64,000 nt of DNA from Gammaproteobacteria bacterium (GTDB lineage: Bacteria > Pseudomonadota > Gammaproteobacteria > Pseudomonadales > Pseudohongiellaceae): NCBI GenBank assembly GCA_021773355.1, contig JAJFKE010000010.1, forward strand, positions 1 through 64,000, read 5' to 3'. Under the pieces are notes generated by a model, which was not told where the DNA came from, did not search any database, and saw only the letters and a list, made by a program, of their open reading frames with translations. The translations under genes were made by a program, and so were the position numbers. The first letter of the stretch is position 1. Each line of letters starts with the position of its first letter. This document shows, piece by piece, positions 7,016 through 15,930 of this stretch.

Positions 7016-9397
7016 ATGAAATTTCAAAAAATTGGGTGGTCTGTGCTGGCAACATCTATTCTGGCTGCCCTTATTGCCTGTTCACCGCAATCCCCGAGCA
7101 ACGATACTGCCAGTGTACCTCAAACCAGTATTCCAGGTATCGGTGTTGCGGACTATGAGCGTGCGGAAAAATTCCTGGCGGTTAACACCTCCGATCTGGT
7201 CCAGCGCAACGTCCTCGCTCAGTATTGGCAGGAGAACGATCGGCTGATTTATCGGTCTTCTACGGCGCAAGGCTCAGAATATGTGTTGGTTGACGCTGCG
7301 ACAGCAGAGAAATCGAATCTGTTCGATTCTTCCCGATTGGCCTCAGCACTGGCCGGCTTCGACGAGGAAGAGATAGCAGCCGATGACTTGAGTCTGTCGG
7401 CGCTGCGCCTGAGCACTGCAGGAGATCAACTGGAATTTAATTATTCGGGCGAAAGCTATTCGCTGGCTCTGGATAGTTACGAGTTAAACCAAATTGCTGG
7501 CACACCGGAGGATGAATTTCTCTCTCCTGATGGCAGCAAGGCGGCCTACATAGATGATCATAATCTCTGGGTTCGAGACACCTCCAGCAACCAGTTAACG
7601 CAGCTTACCTTCGATGGTGAAGAGAATTACGGCTATGCCACTAATAACGCTGGTTGGCTCCGTGACGACGGTCCTGTACTTCTGTGGTCGCCTGACTCAA
7701 GCAAAATAGCCACGTTTAGACACGATGGTAGAAACGTCGGTGAAATGTATCTATGGTCCACAAGAGTGGGTCATGTAGAACTGGATGCCTGGAAATATCC
7801 GCTTCCTGGCGATGACACTATCTTTATGATCGAGCGCATGGTGATTCATCTGGGTGACCAGCCAAAAATAGTTAAACTGAATATGCCACCTGACCCTCAT
7901 AGGTCGACCACCAGTGACCATGTGGCTGGAAGCGGAGGTGTGTTTCTCGATGTTGAGTGGAGTAAAGATAGTGAAAACCTGGCTTTTGTTTCTTCTTCAA
8001 GAGATCACAAGATTGCACAACTACAAATAGCCGACCCGCAAACAGGCGTGGTGAGACCGGTATTTAAGGAAGAGGTCGAAACCTATTACGAGTCTGGATA
8101 CAACGCCGCGAACTGGCGTGTCTTTCCGCAACGCAACGAATTCATCTGGTTCTCTGAGCAGGACAATTGGGGGCATCTGTATTTGCACGATTTGCAGAAC
8201 GGCCAATTGAAACGACAAATAACGGAAGGCAGTTGGGCGGTACTACAGATTCAGCAAGTGGATATGGATAATCAGCAGATCTATTTTCTTGGGTCGAATA
8301 AGGAAGCTGGAGATCCCTATTTTCAGTACCTGTATCGAATTAATATGGATGGATCTGGCCTGGTAAACTTGACGCCTGAAATAGCGAATCATGAGATTAA
8401 CTGGTCGGAGTCAGCAAATTATTTTACGGATATTTATTCAACACCAACTACGGCTCCCGTCTCTGTGCTCCGTGCTAAAACGGGGGAGCAGCTACTAACT
8501 CTGGAACAGACTGATATAACAGAACTTCTACTCAGTGGTTGGGTGCCACCCATCCCTTTCAGTGTAAAAGCACGCGATCAGATTACCGATATTTTTGGAT
8601 TGATGTACAAGCCTTCAAATTTCGATGAGAGCCAGTCTTATCCGATTCTCAATTATTTATATCCCGGCCCGCAAAGCGGCAGCGTGGGAACTCGTTCCTT
8701 CAGAGCTTCTCGAAATGATAAACAATCACTGGCCGAGCTTGGCTTTATTGTGGTGGAACTCGATGCAATGGGCACACCTGGAAGGTCGAAGTCTTTCCAT
8801 GATGCCTACTATGGTGATATGGGTGATAACGGACTACCCGATCAGATAGCGGGAATTCGTCAACTGGCGGCAGAGAACCCGTGGATGGATATTGAGCGTG
8901 TTGGTATCTGGGGGCATTCCGGAGGCGGATTTGCATCAACGGCAGGTATTTTGCGCTACCCAGAGTTCTATAAAGTCGCGGTATCTGGGGCAGGTAATCA
9001 TGATAATCGCAACTACGAAGACGATTGGGGAGAGAAGTGGCAGGGCTTATTACAGACCTATCCCGAAACCAATCCAGGCGATGGTGATTCCAACGAAGCA
9101 GTTGTCAGCACCAATTATGACAATCAGGCCAATCAACTATTGGCAGAGAACCTACAGGGGAAGTTGCTGTTAGCACACGGCATGCTCGATACCAATGTAC
9201 ACCCTTCAAGCACCTTATTGGTTGTCGATGCGCTGATACAGGCGGACAAAGATTTCGATCTGGTGGTTCTGCCCAATGCCAGTCATGGCTTCGGCAACCG
9301 ACGCTATTTCATGAAGCGGCGCTGGGATTATTTTGTGGAAAATCTGCGTGGTCTTCAGCCTCCGTCAGAGTTTACATTTGCCGATAACATACGCTAA
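7016..9397 (+). CDS. Dipeptidyl peptidase IV (S9B), lipoprotein
   Basis: A 793-residue prolyl oligopeptidase-family exopeptidase that removes X-Pro/X-Ala dipeptides from peptide N-termini. A lipoprotein signal with lipobox LIAC (Cys22) places it on a membrane facing the periplasm or outside. Residues 60-520 form the beta-propeller (repeated LSPDGSKAAYI- and LLWSPDSSKIA-like blades). The C-terminal alpha/beta-hydrolase domain carries Ser635 in GHSGGG, Asp725 in GMLDTNVH and His757 in ASHGF, a complete triad. A double-Glu substrate motif is expected in the propeller but was not assigned with confidence. Start ATG at 7016 gives the signal peptide. It fits a protein-scavenging lifestyle with the downstream amino-acid symporter. 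Confidence 0.92.
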   Translation: MKFQKIGWSVLATSILAALIACSPQSPSNDTASVPQTSIPGIGVADYERAEKFLAVNTSDLVQRNVLAQYWQENDRLIYRSSTAQGSEYVLVDAATAEKSNLFDSSRLASALAGFDEEEIAADDLSLSALRLSTAGDQLEFNYSGESYSLALDSYELNQIAGTPEDEFLSPDGSKAAYIDDHNLWVRDTSSNQLTQLTFDGEENYGYATNNAGWLRDDGPVLLWSPDSSKIATFRHDGRNVGEMYLWSTRVGHVELDAWKYPLPGDDTIFMIERMVIHLGDQPKIVKLNMPPDPHRSTTSDHVAGSGGVFLDVEWSKDSENLAFVSSSRDHKIAQLQIADPQTGVVRPVFKEEVETYYESGYNAANWRVFPQRNEFIWFSEQDNWGHLYLHDLQNGQLKRQITEGSWAVLQIQQVDMDNQQIYFLGSNKEAGDPYFQYLYRINMDGSGLVNLTPEIANHEINWSESANYFTDIYSTPTTAPVSVLRAKTGEQLLTLEQTDITELLLSGWVPPIPFSVKARDQITDIFGLMYKPSNFDESQSYPILNYLYPGPQSGSVGTRSFRASRNDKQSLAELGFIVVELDAMGTPGRSKSFHDAYYGDMGDNGLPDQIAGIRQLAAENPWMDIERVGIWGHSGGGFASTAGILRYPEFYKVAVSGAGNHDNRNYEDDWGEKWQGLLQTYPETNPGDGDSNEAVVSTNYDNQANQLLAENLQGKLLLAHGMLDTNVHPSSTLLVVDALIQADKDFDLVVLPNASHGFGNRRYFMKRRWDYFVENLRGLQPPSEFTFADNIR

Positions 9398-9539
9398 GCC
9401 ATCTGCAGGTGTTGTTGGCCCAAGATTAATTAGTTGAATAAGCCTGTTCGGCTTCGCTTGCAACGGTGTAGACAGCTGCATTAAGCTTGGTGCAGTACGT
9501 TAATACGCTCATAAATTATTGATAGTTGGGGAAGTATTC

Positions 9540-10529
9540 ATGAAAACAGTATCACGGTTTACTATGTTGACCGGTCTATTAATTGCGTCACTGCTATCAA
9601 CCACCGTGCTCGCAGCCGATGCCTACATTCCGCCTAAGACAGGTTTTGGAGTGCCGGATGTGCAAGGGGTTTGGAATTATAAGACCCGCACTGGACTAGA
9701 GCGAGCGGATGTCTATGAGGGTGAATTGGAAGTCGATGAAGCGACCATGTTGGAAAAGATGGTGTCCACGCCTGATTTCATCGCTTTTCTTGAGGCTACT
9801 GGCGCCGAAGCCCCAGGACCCGAGAATGTCGGTGGCTATAATGGCTTCTGGATAACACCGGGAGATGCCCTGGCACAAATGAATGGCAAGTTCCGAACCT
9901 CTCTGATTGTAGATCCAGCAGATGGAAAGATTCCCTGGAGAGAAGACGGCCAGGCCGTGCGCCAATCGCAACGAGCAGAACTACCCATGGGCATGGCGGA
10001 AAGTGATGGGCCGGAAGGTAGAACTCTCTCGGACCGTTGTTTGGTGAGTTTTGCATCCACCGCCCCCTTCATGAGTAGTCTTTACAATAACCACATGCAA
10101 ATAGTTCAGTCGCCCATGCATGTGGTGTTGCTGGCTGAGATGGTGCATAACGCACGCATCGTAAGAATTGGTGAAGAATTCCGTGATCTTCCCTACGAGC
10201 AATGGTTAGGAGATTCTATTGGTTATTACGAGGGCGATGCTCTGGTGGTACAAACTAAAAACTTTAATCCCTGGCAAGTCGCTAAAGAACGTTTAGTATC
10301 CAGCAATATCTTGCTAACGGAGCGTTTTACTCGAGTTGCTGATAACAAATTGCACTATTCATTCACCATTGATGATCCTGATTTGTATACTCAACCATGG
10401 ACTTCAGAAATGCCCATGTATACTGGCGAGGACCTGTATGAATACGCCTGCCATGAGGGCAACTACGCTATGCGGGCGATCCTGGCCGGGGCTCGAAGAC
10501 TTGAGTCTGACGCAGCCTTAGCGAAATGA
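9540..10529 (+). CDS. Secreted protein of unknown function (paralogue of 23053-24096)
   Basis: A 329-residue protein with a clear signal peptide (cleavage after TTVLA). The start at 9540 has GGGGAAG about 6 bases upstream; the in-frame codon at 9519 lacks one. No named domain is recognised. It shares colinear blocks with the product at 23053: FGV-D-QG-W near the mature N-terminus, NVGGYN-FW, RTS-VDPADG, a single RC pair, VVLLAEM-H-ARI-RI, WLGDSIGYYEGD-LVV, ERFTR and YACHEGNYA. The repeated WLGDSIGYYEGD suggests a beta-rich lipocalin- or lipid-binding-like fold, but this is speculation. It is followed by its own terminator. Confidence 0.85.
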   Translation: MKTVSRFTMLTGLLIASLLSTTVLAADAYIPPKTGFGVPDVQGVWNYKTRTGLERADVYEGELEVDEATMLEKMVSTPDFIAFLEATGAEAPGPENVGGYNGFWITPGDALAQMNGKFRTSLIVDPADGKIPWREDGQAVRQSQRAELPMGMAESDGPEGRTLSDRCLVSFASTAPFMSSLYNNHMQIVQSPMHVVLLAEMVHNARIVRIGEEFRDLPYEQWLGDSIGYYEGDALVVQTKNFNPWQVAKERLVSSNILLTERFTRVADNKLHYSFTIDDPDLYTQPWTSEMPMYTGEDLYEYACHEGNYAMRAILAGARRLESDAALAK

Positions 10530-10533
10530 ATAT

Positions 10534-10566
10534 AAGTCAGGGGTCGCCGTTCGATCCCTGACTTTT
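10534..10566 (+). terminator. Rho-independent terminator
   Basis: A perfect 9-base stem (AAGTCAGGG at 10534-10542 with CCCTGACTT at 10556-10564), a 13-base loop and a T run. It ends transcription of the secreted-protein gene and separates it from the AGCS symporter gene. Confidence 0.88.
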
Positions 10567-10644
10567 TGAAAACTAATAAATGGCCAAACTTATCCTCTCC
10601 TTATTTTATTTCAAGCCAAGCTACTCCAACTGCGCGTTTCCGTC

Positions 10645-12075
10645 ATGAGTCAAATCGAAGCGGCCGTCGCCGCCTACACCAATTTCATGTGGGGATTGCC
10701 GCTGGTTATTTTGCTGGTGGGTGGCGGCCTTTTCTTCATGGTGCATTCCAGGCTAAGGCATTTTCGTTATTTCTCACACAGCTTCGCGCTATTGAGGGGC
10801 AAATACGATGATCGCTCAGATGCAATATCGGGAGATATCAGTCACTACCGCGCACTCGCCACCGCACTGGCAGGAACAATGGGTCTGGGTAATATAACCG
10901 GCGTTGCGGTGGCCATTACCATTGGTGGTCCTGGCGCAGTTTTTTGGATGTGGGTAACCGCCATTGTCGGCATCTCCACGAAATTTTATACAGCCTCTTT
11001 GGCAATTATGTACCGCGGTGAGGATGACAGTGGAAAGCTGCAAGGCGGACCGATGTACGTCATAAGAGAAGGACTTGGCCGTAAATGGCTGCCCTTAGCC
11101 TGGATGTTCGCCATCGCCGGCATGGTAGGCACACTGCCAATATTCCAGGTTAACCAGCTAGTACAGATATTGCGGAATGTGGTAGCCATACCAGCGGGCT
11201 TTGCAACTTCTGACAACCATTTTAGTTTCGACTTAGTCACCGGAATTGTGCTCGCCCTGGTAATGCTCACGGTAGCAGTCGGAAAAGTTAAGCGGGTATC
11301 AGCAGTGGCCGGCAAGATGGTGCCATCCATGGTTATATTTTATTTTCTGATCACTGGAGTACTACTGGCGCGTCACATCGGTGAGATTCCAGCCATGTTT
11401 GCACTTATTTTTACTGATGCCTTTAGCGGTCAAGCGGTCTCCGGTGGCGTGCTCGGCGCCGTTATCTTGATAGGCGTGCAACGTGGGGCGTTTTCCAATG
11501 AGGCGGGTATCGGCACAGAGTCGCTGGCTCATGGTGCAGCGAAGACCAATGAGCCTACCCGGGAGGGCCTGGTCGCAATGATAGGTCCAATCGCAGATAC
11601 GCTTATAGTTTGCACCTGTACTGCCATGGCCTTGCTGGTAACTGGTGTTTGGAAGGGCGATGCTGTTGTGGGTATCAGTCTGGCAACACAAGCTTATGAA
11701 CAGGTGTTTCCCGGCTTTGGTGCGTATCTTTTATTAATAATGGTTGTCGTGCTAAGTACAACTACAATTCTGACTTACTGGTATTACGGCAGCAAATGCA
11801 TGGGTTTTCTTTTCGGCAGCGCGAAACAGAAATATTATATGTACGCCTATATGGGTCTCATAACTGTGGGGGCTGTGGTCTCACTGGATGTGGTTATTAA
11901 TTTGTTGGATGGAATGTACGCGACTATGGCAATTCCCACCATGATCTCTACTTTGTTGCTGGCACCCAAGGTCAAGAAAGTTGCCAGCGATTATTTCTCT
12001 CGTCTCGATGCTGGCGAGTTTGATTTACCTCCGGCTGAGTTCGATTCCGAAGCAGCGACGGAAAGAGTGGCCTAA
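10645..12075 (+). CDS. Alanine/glycine:cation symporter (AGCS family)
   Basis: A 476-residue inner-membrane transporter importing small neutral amino acids with Na+. It shows about 10-11 hydrophobic segments and the family signatures GTMGLGNITGVAVAI with GGPGAVFWMW (residues 70-100) and SNEAGIGTESLAHGAAKT near 290-310. The length fits the family. The ribosome site before the ATG is weak, so the start is somewhat uncertain. A small lipoprotein gene begins one base after the stop, so the two are co-transcribed. With the dipeptidyl peptidase upstream this suggests peptide hydrolysis followed by amino-acid uptake. Confidence 0.92.
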   Translation: MSQIEAAVAAYTNFMWGLPLVILLVGGGLFFMVHSRLRHFRYFSHSFALLRGKYDDRSDAISGDISHYRALATALAGTMGLGNITGVAVAITIGGPGAVFWMWVTAIVGISTKFYTASLAIMYRGEDDSGKLQGGPMYVIREGLGRKWLPLAWMFAIAGMVGTLPIFQVNQLVQILRNVVAIPAGFATSDNHFSFDLVTGIVLALVMLTVAVGKVKRVSAVAGKMVPSMVIFYFLITGVLLARHIGEIPAMFALIFTDAFSGQAVSGGVLGAVILIGVQRGAFSNEAGIGTESLAHGAAKTNEPTREGLVAMIGPIADTLIVCTCTAMALLVTGVWKGDAVVGISLATQAYEQVFPGFGAYLLLIMVVVLSTTTILTYWYYGSKCMGFLFGSAKQKYYMYAYMGLITVGAVVSLDVVINLLDGMYATMAIPTMISTLLLAPKVKKVASDYFSRLDAGEFDLPPAEFDSEAATERVA

Positions 12076-12076
12076 A

Positions 12077-12556
12077 ATGAAATACTTGGTTTCCGCTATT
12101 GCGTTTTCGGTTTGTTTATCTGCTTGCGTACAAGGAGTGCCGACACGGGAAGCGGCTGTTGCATCCATAAATCGAGTGTTAGACAACTATCATCAAGCTG
12201 CCGCAAACGCAGAATGGGATCGATACTTCGATCTTATGAGTGAGAACAGTGTTTTTATAGGCACAGACGCTTCAGAGCGATGGACCAAAACAGAATTTCA
12301 ACAATACTCCCGCGGAAGCAGGGGTTGGCGTTATACGCCACAGCGGCGAAATATTGATATCACACCGGATGGCATGAGTGCCTGGTTTGATGAGCTTTTA
12401 CTGAGCGAGAGTTTTGGCAGCAGTCGCGGTACGGGAATCTTAATAAACACCGAGCAAGGTTGGAAAATTTCTCAATACCATCTGACTCTACCAATTCCCA
12501 ACGGTATGGTACGCGAGATTATGAATCAGATTAAAGAATACGAAGCGCAGCAATAA
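12077..12556 (+). CDS. NTF2/SnoaL-like lipoprotein
   Basis: A 159-residue predicted lipoprotein (lipobox LSAC, Cys17). The mature part has an NTF2-like fold pattern: helix with LDNYHQAAANAEWDRYFDLMS, then FIGTDASERWTKTEFQQY and paired strands ending GWKISQYHLTLPIPN. This matches the SnoaL_3-type family seen often as standalone lipoproteins; the ligand is unknown. The start at 12077 lies one base after the symporter stop, implying translational coupling; a longer in-frame start inside the symporter gene is not credible because it would remove the signal peptide from the N-terminus. Confidence 0.82.
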   Translation: MKYLVSAIAFSVCLSACVQGVPTREAAVASINRVLDNYHQAAANAEWDRYFDLMSENSVFIGTDASERWTKTEFQQYSRGSRGWRYTPQRRNIDITPDGMSAWFDELLLSESFGSSRGTGILINTEQGWKISQYHLTLPIPNGMVREIMNQIKEYEAQQ

Positions 12557-12576
12557 GCTGGCAGCCCTGCTCGCTA

Positions 12577-13914
12577 CTACGCGGCAGGCTCTCTTGCCAT
12601 TTTTTGAAAGCCACGACTCATGAGCCAGGCGCTAACAGTAGAAATTACCGCGAAGCCAGATAGAACTAAAAATACCTGAGGCCAACCCAGATAATCAGAC
12701 ATGATTCCCGCTGCGAATGCAGCAATCGCCCCCCCTATATAACCCATGCCGTCGATAATTCCTGTGCAGGAACCGGCACCCTTGGCACCGGCAATATCAA
12801 GAGTAAGACAGCCGCTGCTCATTGAGTAGGGACCCAGTAAAAAGAATCCACTGGCGCCGAGGAAAACCAGTATCAGATTAAAATTCGGCTCACTGGATCC
12901 GCTGAGTAGTGATATGGCAATCATACAAAATACCAGTACCGAGAGCATTATCCACATCATGCGTGCGCGATCTCCATTGCGAGCATGATGGTCTGTGTAC
13001 CAGCCGATGAAGAGCGTGCCAGCTACACCTAAAAGAGGAAAGATGGCAGAGCGAAGAATAGCGGAGCTGGCGCCCAGGCCGATATCGAACAGAAATTTCG
13101 GTGTCCAAAACAGAAACACCGAACGTAACAAAGTAGTAAGAAAACTGAAAACCAGCAGTTGGCGATAAATAGGTAGGCGCAACAGGGTTTTCAAGATGGT
13201 GGAGACGGCAGGTTGCTCTTCATCGCCATAATCCGCTATTTGAGCTTTCGTTGTTTCGCCTTCAATAGCTTTGGCACCCGCTACTACATCTGAAGGGTTT
13301 GAGCGTGAAGCGAAGTAGGACCACAATAAAATTAGTGAAAGTACCATGGCGGGGTAGATGAAAACTCCCTGCCAGGGTACGCCCATTGCTACCAGAGTGC
13401 CGGCGAAGAGGGTGGCAGCGACACCGCCAAATTGGAAGTTAACACTTATCAGACCCATGACAGTGCCATTGCGTTCTCTTGGATACCAATTGCCTATGGT
13501 CTTGGTAAGGCCACCCCAACCCATTGAGAGAAAATAGCGGCAGCAGCACCAGACTATGATGAAGGCGGTCAAGCTGGCGGAAATGGAAAAGACTATATTC
13601 CAGAAGATAGCTCCCGCCATGCCGATCAAAAATATGCGTCGCCCACCAATTCGATCGGCTAAGGGACCATTGATAAATTTACCCGCCGCATAGGCTATTT
13701 CTGACAAGGATGCGATGAGGCCGAGTTGAGTATTGGAATACCCAAACTCCTGTTCCAGCAAGGGGAAGGCCGCTGCCAAGTTCCCGCGGCAAATATAGTA
13801 GCCCACATAGCCTACTAACATGACCCAGAAGGTAGATATCCTCCAGCGTAACAGGAGGCGGTTTTCGTCAGGAGAAACAGGAGTTTTGTGATCACCTTGC
13901 AGCGTATAGAACAT
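12577..13914 (-). CDS. MFS transporter, organophosphate:phosphate antiporter-like
   Basis: A 445-residue, 12-segment major facilitator. The first helix holds GYVGYYICRGNLAAAFP, a hallmark of the OPA family (GlpT, UhpT), and GPLADRIGGRR is the conserved loop 2-3 motif. Substrate is probably a phosphorylated or anionic metabolite, but it cannot be set from sequence. It is convergent with the NTF2-like lipoprotein gene (20 bases apart). The ABM-domain and DoxX genes lie upstream on the same strand. Confidence 0.85.
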   Translation of the reverse strand: MFYTLQGDHKTPVSPDENRLLLRWRISTFWVMLVGYVGYYICRGNLAAAFPLLEQEFGYSNTQLGLIASLSEIAYAAGKFINGPLADRIGGRRIFLIGMAGAIFWNIVFSISASLTAFIIVWCCCRYFLSMGWGGLTKTIGNWYPRERNGTVMGLISVNFQFGGVAATLFAGTLVAMGVPWQGVFIYPAMVLSLILLWSYFASRSNPSDVVAGAKAIEGETTKAQIADYGDEEQPAVSTILKTLLRLPIYRQLLVFSFLTTLLRSVFLFWTPKFLFDIGLGASSAILRSAIFPLLGVAGTLFIGWYTDHHARNGDRARMMWIMLSVLVFCMIAISLLSGSSEPNFNLILVFLGASGFFLLGPYSMSSGCLTLDIAGAKGAGSCTGIIDGMGYIGGAIAAFAAGIMSDYLGWPQVFLVLSGFAVISTVSAWLMSRGFQKMAREPAA

Positions 13915-13985
13915 TTACGGGTCTCTGTAGAACGCTAGCTGCTTGTGGTCTTGTGTGGCCACCAATCTAACTTTGCCAGATGGGC

Positions 13986-14333
13986 TTAGTGAATAGTTTG
14001 TTCGGATTTGGCTGGTTCTTCACTGGCAGGTGAGGAGGCTCTTGGCTCGTCATGGGAGGCGTAGCTGCGAGTGACCACTTCGCGCTCTAAGTAATTACCT
14101 AGTTTGCCGAGGAAGTCTTCCATATGTGCGGTTTGGTAATGACCCTGCAGGCATTCCGCATCTTCCCATTCTTGCAAAAGCACAATCTGGTTAGTATCTG
14201 TGACACCCTCGAAATATTCATAACTGAGACAGCCATGCTCCTGTCGACATAGGCGCACCATGTTTTTCATTAGTTCGATAGCCTCGGACTTGGTGTCAGC
14301 GGCGAGATGGAATGTAGATTGCACCATGATCAT
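13986..14333 (-). CDS. Antibiotic biosynthesis monooxygenase (ABM) domain protein
   Basis: A 115-residue dimeric alpha/beta-barrel ABM protein, resembling YgiN/quinol monooxygenases. The typical pattern is present: FHLAADTKSEAIELMKNMVRLCRQE, HGCLSYEYFEGVTDTNQIVLLQEWED and the HYQTAHMEDF helix. The last 25 residues are a polar, probably disordered tail rich in Ser, Pro and Glu that is not part of the fold. Such proteins act on quinones or phenolics or have no known substrate. It lies between the MFS gene and DoxX, all on the minus strand. Confidence 0.85.
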   Translation of the reverse strand: MIMVQSTFHLAADTKSEAIELMKNMVRLCRQEHGCLSYEYFEGVTDTNQIVLLQEWEDAECLQGHYQTAHMEDFLGKLGNYLEREVVTRSYASHDEPRASSPASEEPAKSEQTIH

Positions 14334-14540
14334 GATATTGCTGAACCTATGTTAGGGTGACAGTAAGTAATACTTCTCGGTATCGATTTTTATTATACGG
14401 ACTCTAAACTTAAAATCAGCTGAATTTTGTACTTAAGAAATCCGTATTAATTCAGGGTCATACAGCCTAGAAGGCGATTTTACTAGCATTCCGCACTTTC
14501 GCAGGCAGGCATCGGCCTGTCAAGGCAGTGTAACGCTTCC

Positions 14541-14945
14541 TCAGTCTGTTCTGGCGAATTTGCTGTCAAGGCTCCAGGGTCCGGCTCCCAGGCCTGCAGA
14601 TACCAGTAGCCCGGCCATGATGGCCATGTTTTTCACAAAGTTCTGGGTCTGGTCTGGAAAATTCCAAAAATCGTGCAGCACCATACTGATTACCAAGGTC
14701 AGGCCGGCGAGTACAAAGGCGACCGGCTTGGTCTGATAACCCACTACCATGGCGATCCCTCCTCCTAACTGAATGATGATGGTCAGGATCAGAAAGAATG
14801 AGATGAAAATCATTCCATGCTCTGCCATGTACGCCGAGGTCCCATCCATGTTGGTGATCTTTAAGAGTGCTCCCGGACCGATAAAATACAGGCCCAGTAT
14901 TACGCGGCCGGCGGTAGAGCAAAGAAGTTCAAAATTTTTCAGCAT
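14541..14945 (-). CDS. DoxX family membrane protein
   Basis: A 134-residue protein with four transmembrane segments. The first helix includes GRVILGLYFIGPGALLKI, typical of DoxX/YqjF proteins, and a histidine-tryptophan pair (LHDFWNF) precedes the last helices. The ATG at 14945 is used rather than an upstream in-frame codon because it lies 14 bases after the crotonase stop and starts the first helix directly. DoxX proteins are linked to quinone or redox protection. The 207 bases between it and the ABM gene hold no gene. Confidence 0.88.
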   Translation of the reverse strand: MLKNFELLCSTAGRVILGLYFIGPGALLKITNMDGTSAYMAEHGMIFISFFLILTIIIQLGGGIAMVVGYQTKPVAFVLAGLTLVISMVLHDFWNFPDQTQNFVKNMAIMAGLLVSAGLGAGPWSLDSKFARTD

Positions 14946-14959
14946 AGTCGTTCCTAGTT

Positions 14960-15835
14960 TTAGTCCCACCAAGGGTAGAAGGGTGGCATATCGGTTGAGG
15001 CTTTGTCTTGGTATTCGGGTATTCTTTTTTCCAGAAAAGCTTTCACTCCTTCCTTGCCACTGGACTGACTCGTGTAATATATGGCCAGGGAATCGACTTG
15101 ATGGGCCGCCAAGGGGTGGTCTTGGGCTGCATTGCGGTACATCATCTGTCGCGTTAGGGCGATTGCTACCTGACTGTGTTGAGCAATTCGCTTGGCCAAC
15201 TGGTAGGCCTTTGGCAATAAATCTTCACTGGATTCTACCGAGTTTGCGAAACCGCGGGATTTTAATTCCTCTGCGCTAATTAGCTCGCCACTATATACCC
15301 ATTCCAGAGCGGTGCCCATGTTGACGATCCTTGGTAAAAACCAACTGGAACAAGCCTCCGGAGTGATGCCTATCTTATTGAATACGAAACCCACACGCGC
15401 TTTCTCTGCAAGCAGTCTGATGTCCATTGCACAGGTCATGGTTGCGCCAATGCCAACAGCCGCTCCATTTATGGCGGCAATTACCGGTTTCTTGCATTCG
15501 TACAGGGCCAGCGTAAGTTGCCCGCCTGTGTCGCGTACACCTGAGGCAATTTCCGCGTCGTCGAGTCTGGTCTTCATGTCATTCAGAGTCGGTTGCAGGT
15601 CCTCATTGAGGCCGAATACATTGCCATCACTACCTAGATCCATGCCCGCACAGAATGCTTTACCGGCTCCGGTTACCACGATGGCGCGCACCTCGTCATC
15701 TTCACTTGCGCGATTCACTGCTTCGATAAGTTCGTAGGCCATCTCCACCGTGAAGGCGTTCATGCGATCGGGGCGGTTAAGGGTGATGGTTAAAATATTC
15801 TCTTCAACCTGATAAAGAATGGAATTAAAAGACAT
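14960..15835 (-). CDS. Enoyl-CoA hydratase/isomerase (crotonase superfamily)
   Basis: A 291-residue crotonase. The CoA-binding and oxyanion-hole blocks are present: AFCAGMDLG and INGAAVGIGAT. The hydratase Glu normally found after the second oxyanion Gly is Thr/Met here, whereas GITPEACSSWFLP carries the Glu used by delta3-delta2-enoyl-CoA isomerases. It may thus be an isomerase, or a hydratase using one Glu. The start at 15835 is preferred over a TTG two codons earlier. It lies in the same direction as the GGDEF and racemase genes and likely serves the local acyl-CoA oxidation set. Confidence 0.88.
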   Translation of the reverse strand: MSFNSILYQVEENILTITLNRPDRMNAFTVEMAYELIEAVNRASEDDEVRAIVVTGAGKAFCAGMDLGSDGNVFGLNEDLQPTLNDMKTRLDDAEIASGVRDTGGQLTLALYECKKPVIAAINGAAVGIGATMTCAMDIRLLAEKARVGFVFNKIGITPEACSSWFLPRIVNMGTALEWVYSGELISAEELKSRGFANSVESSEDLLPKAYQLAKRIAQHSQVAIALTRQMMYRNAAQDHPLAAHQVDSLAIYYTSQSSGKEGVKAFLEKRIPEYQDKASTDMPPFYPWWD

Positions 15836-15930
15836 GAGCAAAGTCCGATAGTAGTTTCAAGATGCGGCTTAGTGGAGACGTGCCAACCCAATGATAGGCC
15901 AGTTTCGTATAAATGAGGGTAAGGCTCTTG

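Noticed and set aside
14773-15279. Plus-strand 168-residue frame over DoxX and crotonase
   Set aside because: It is antisense to two certain genes and shows no family resemblance.
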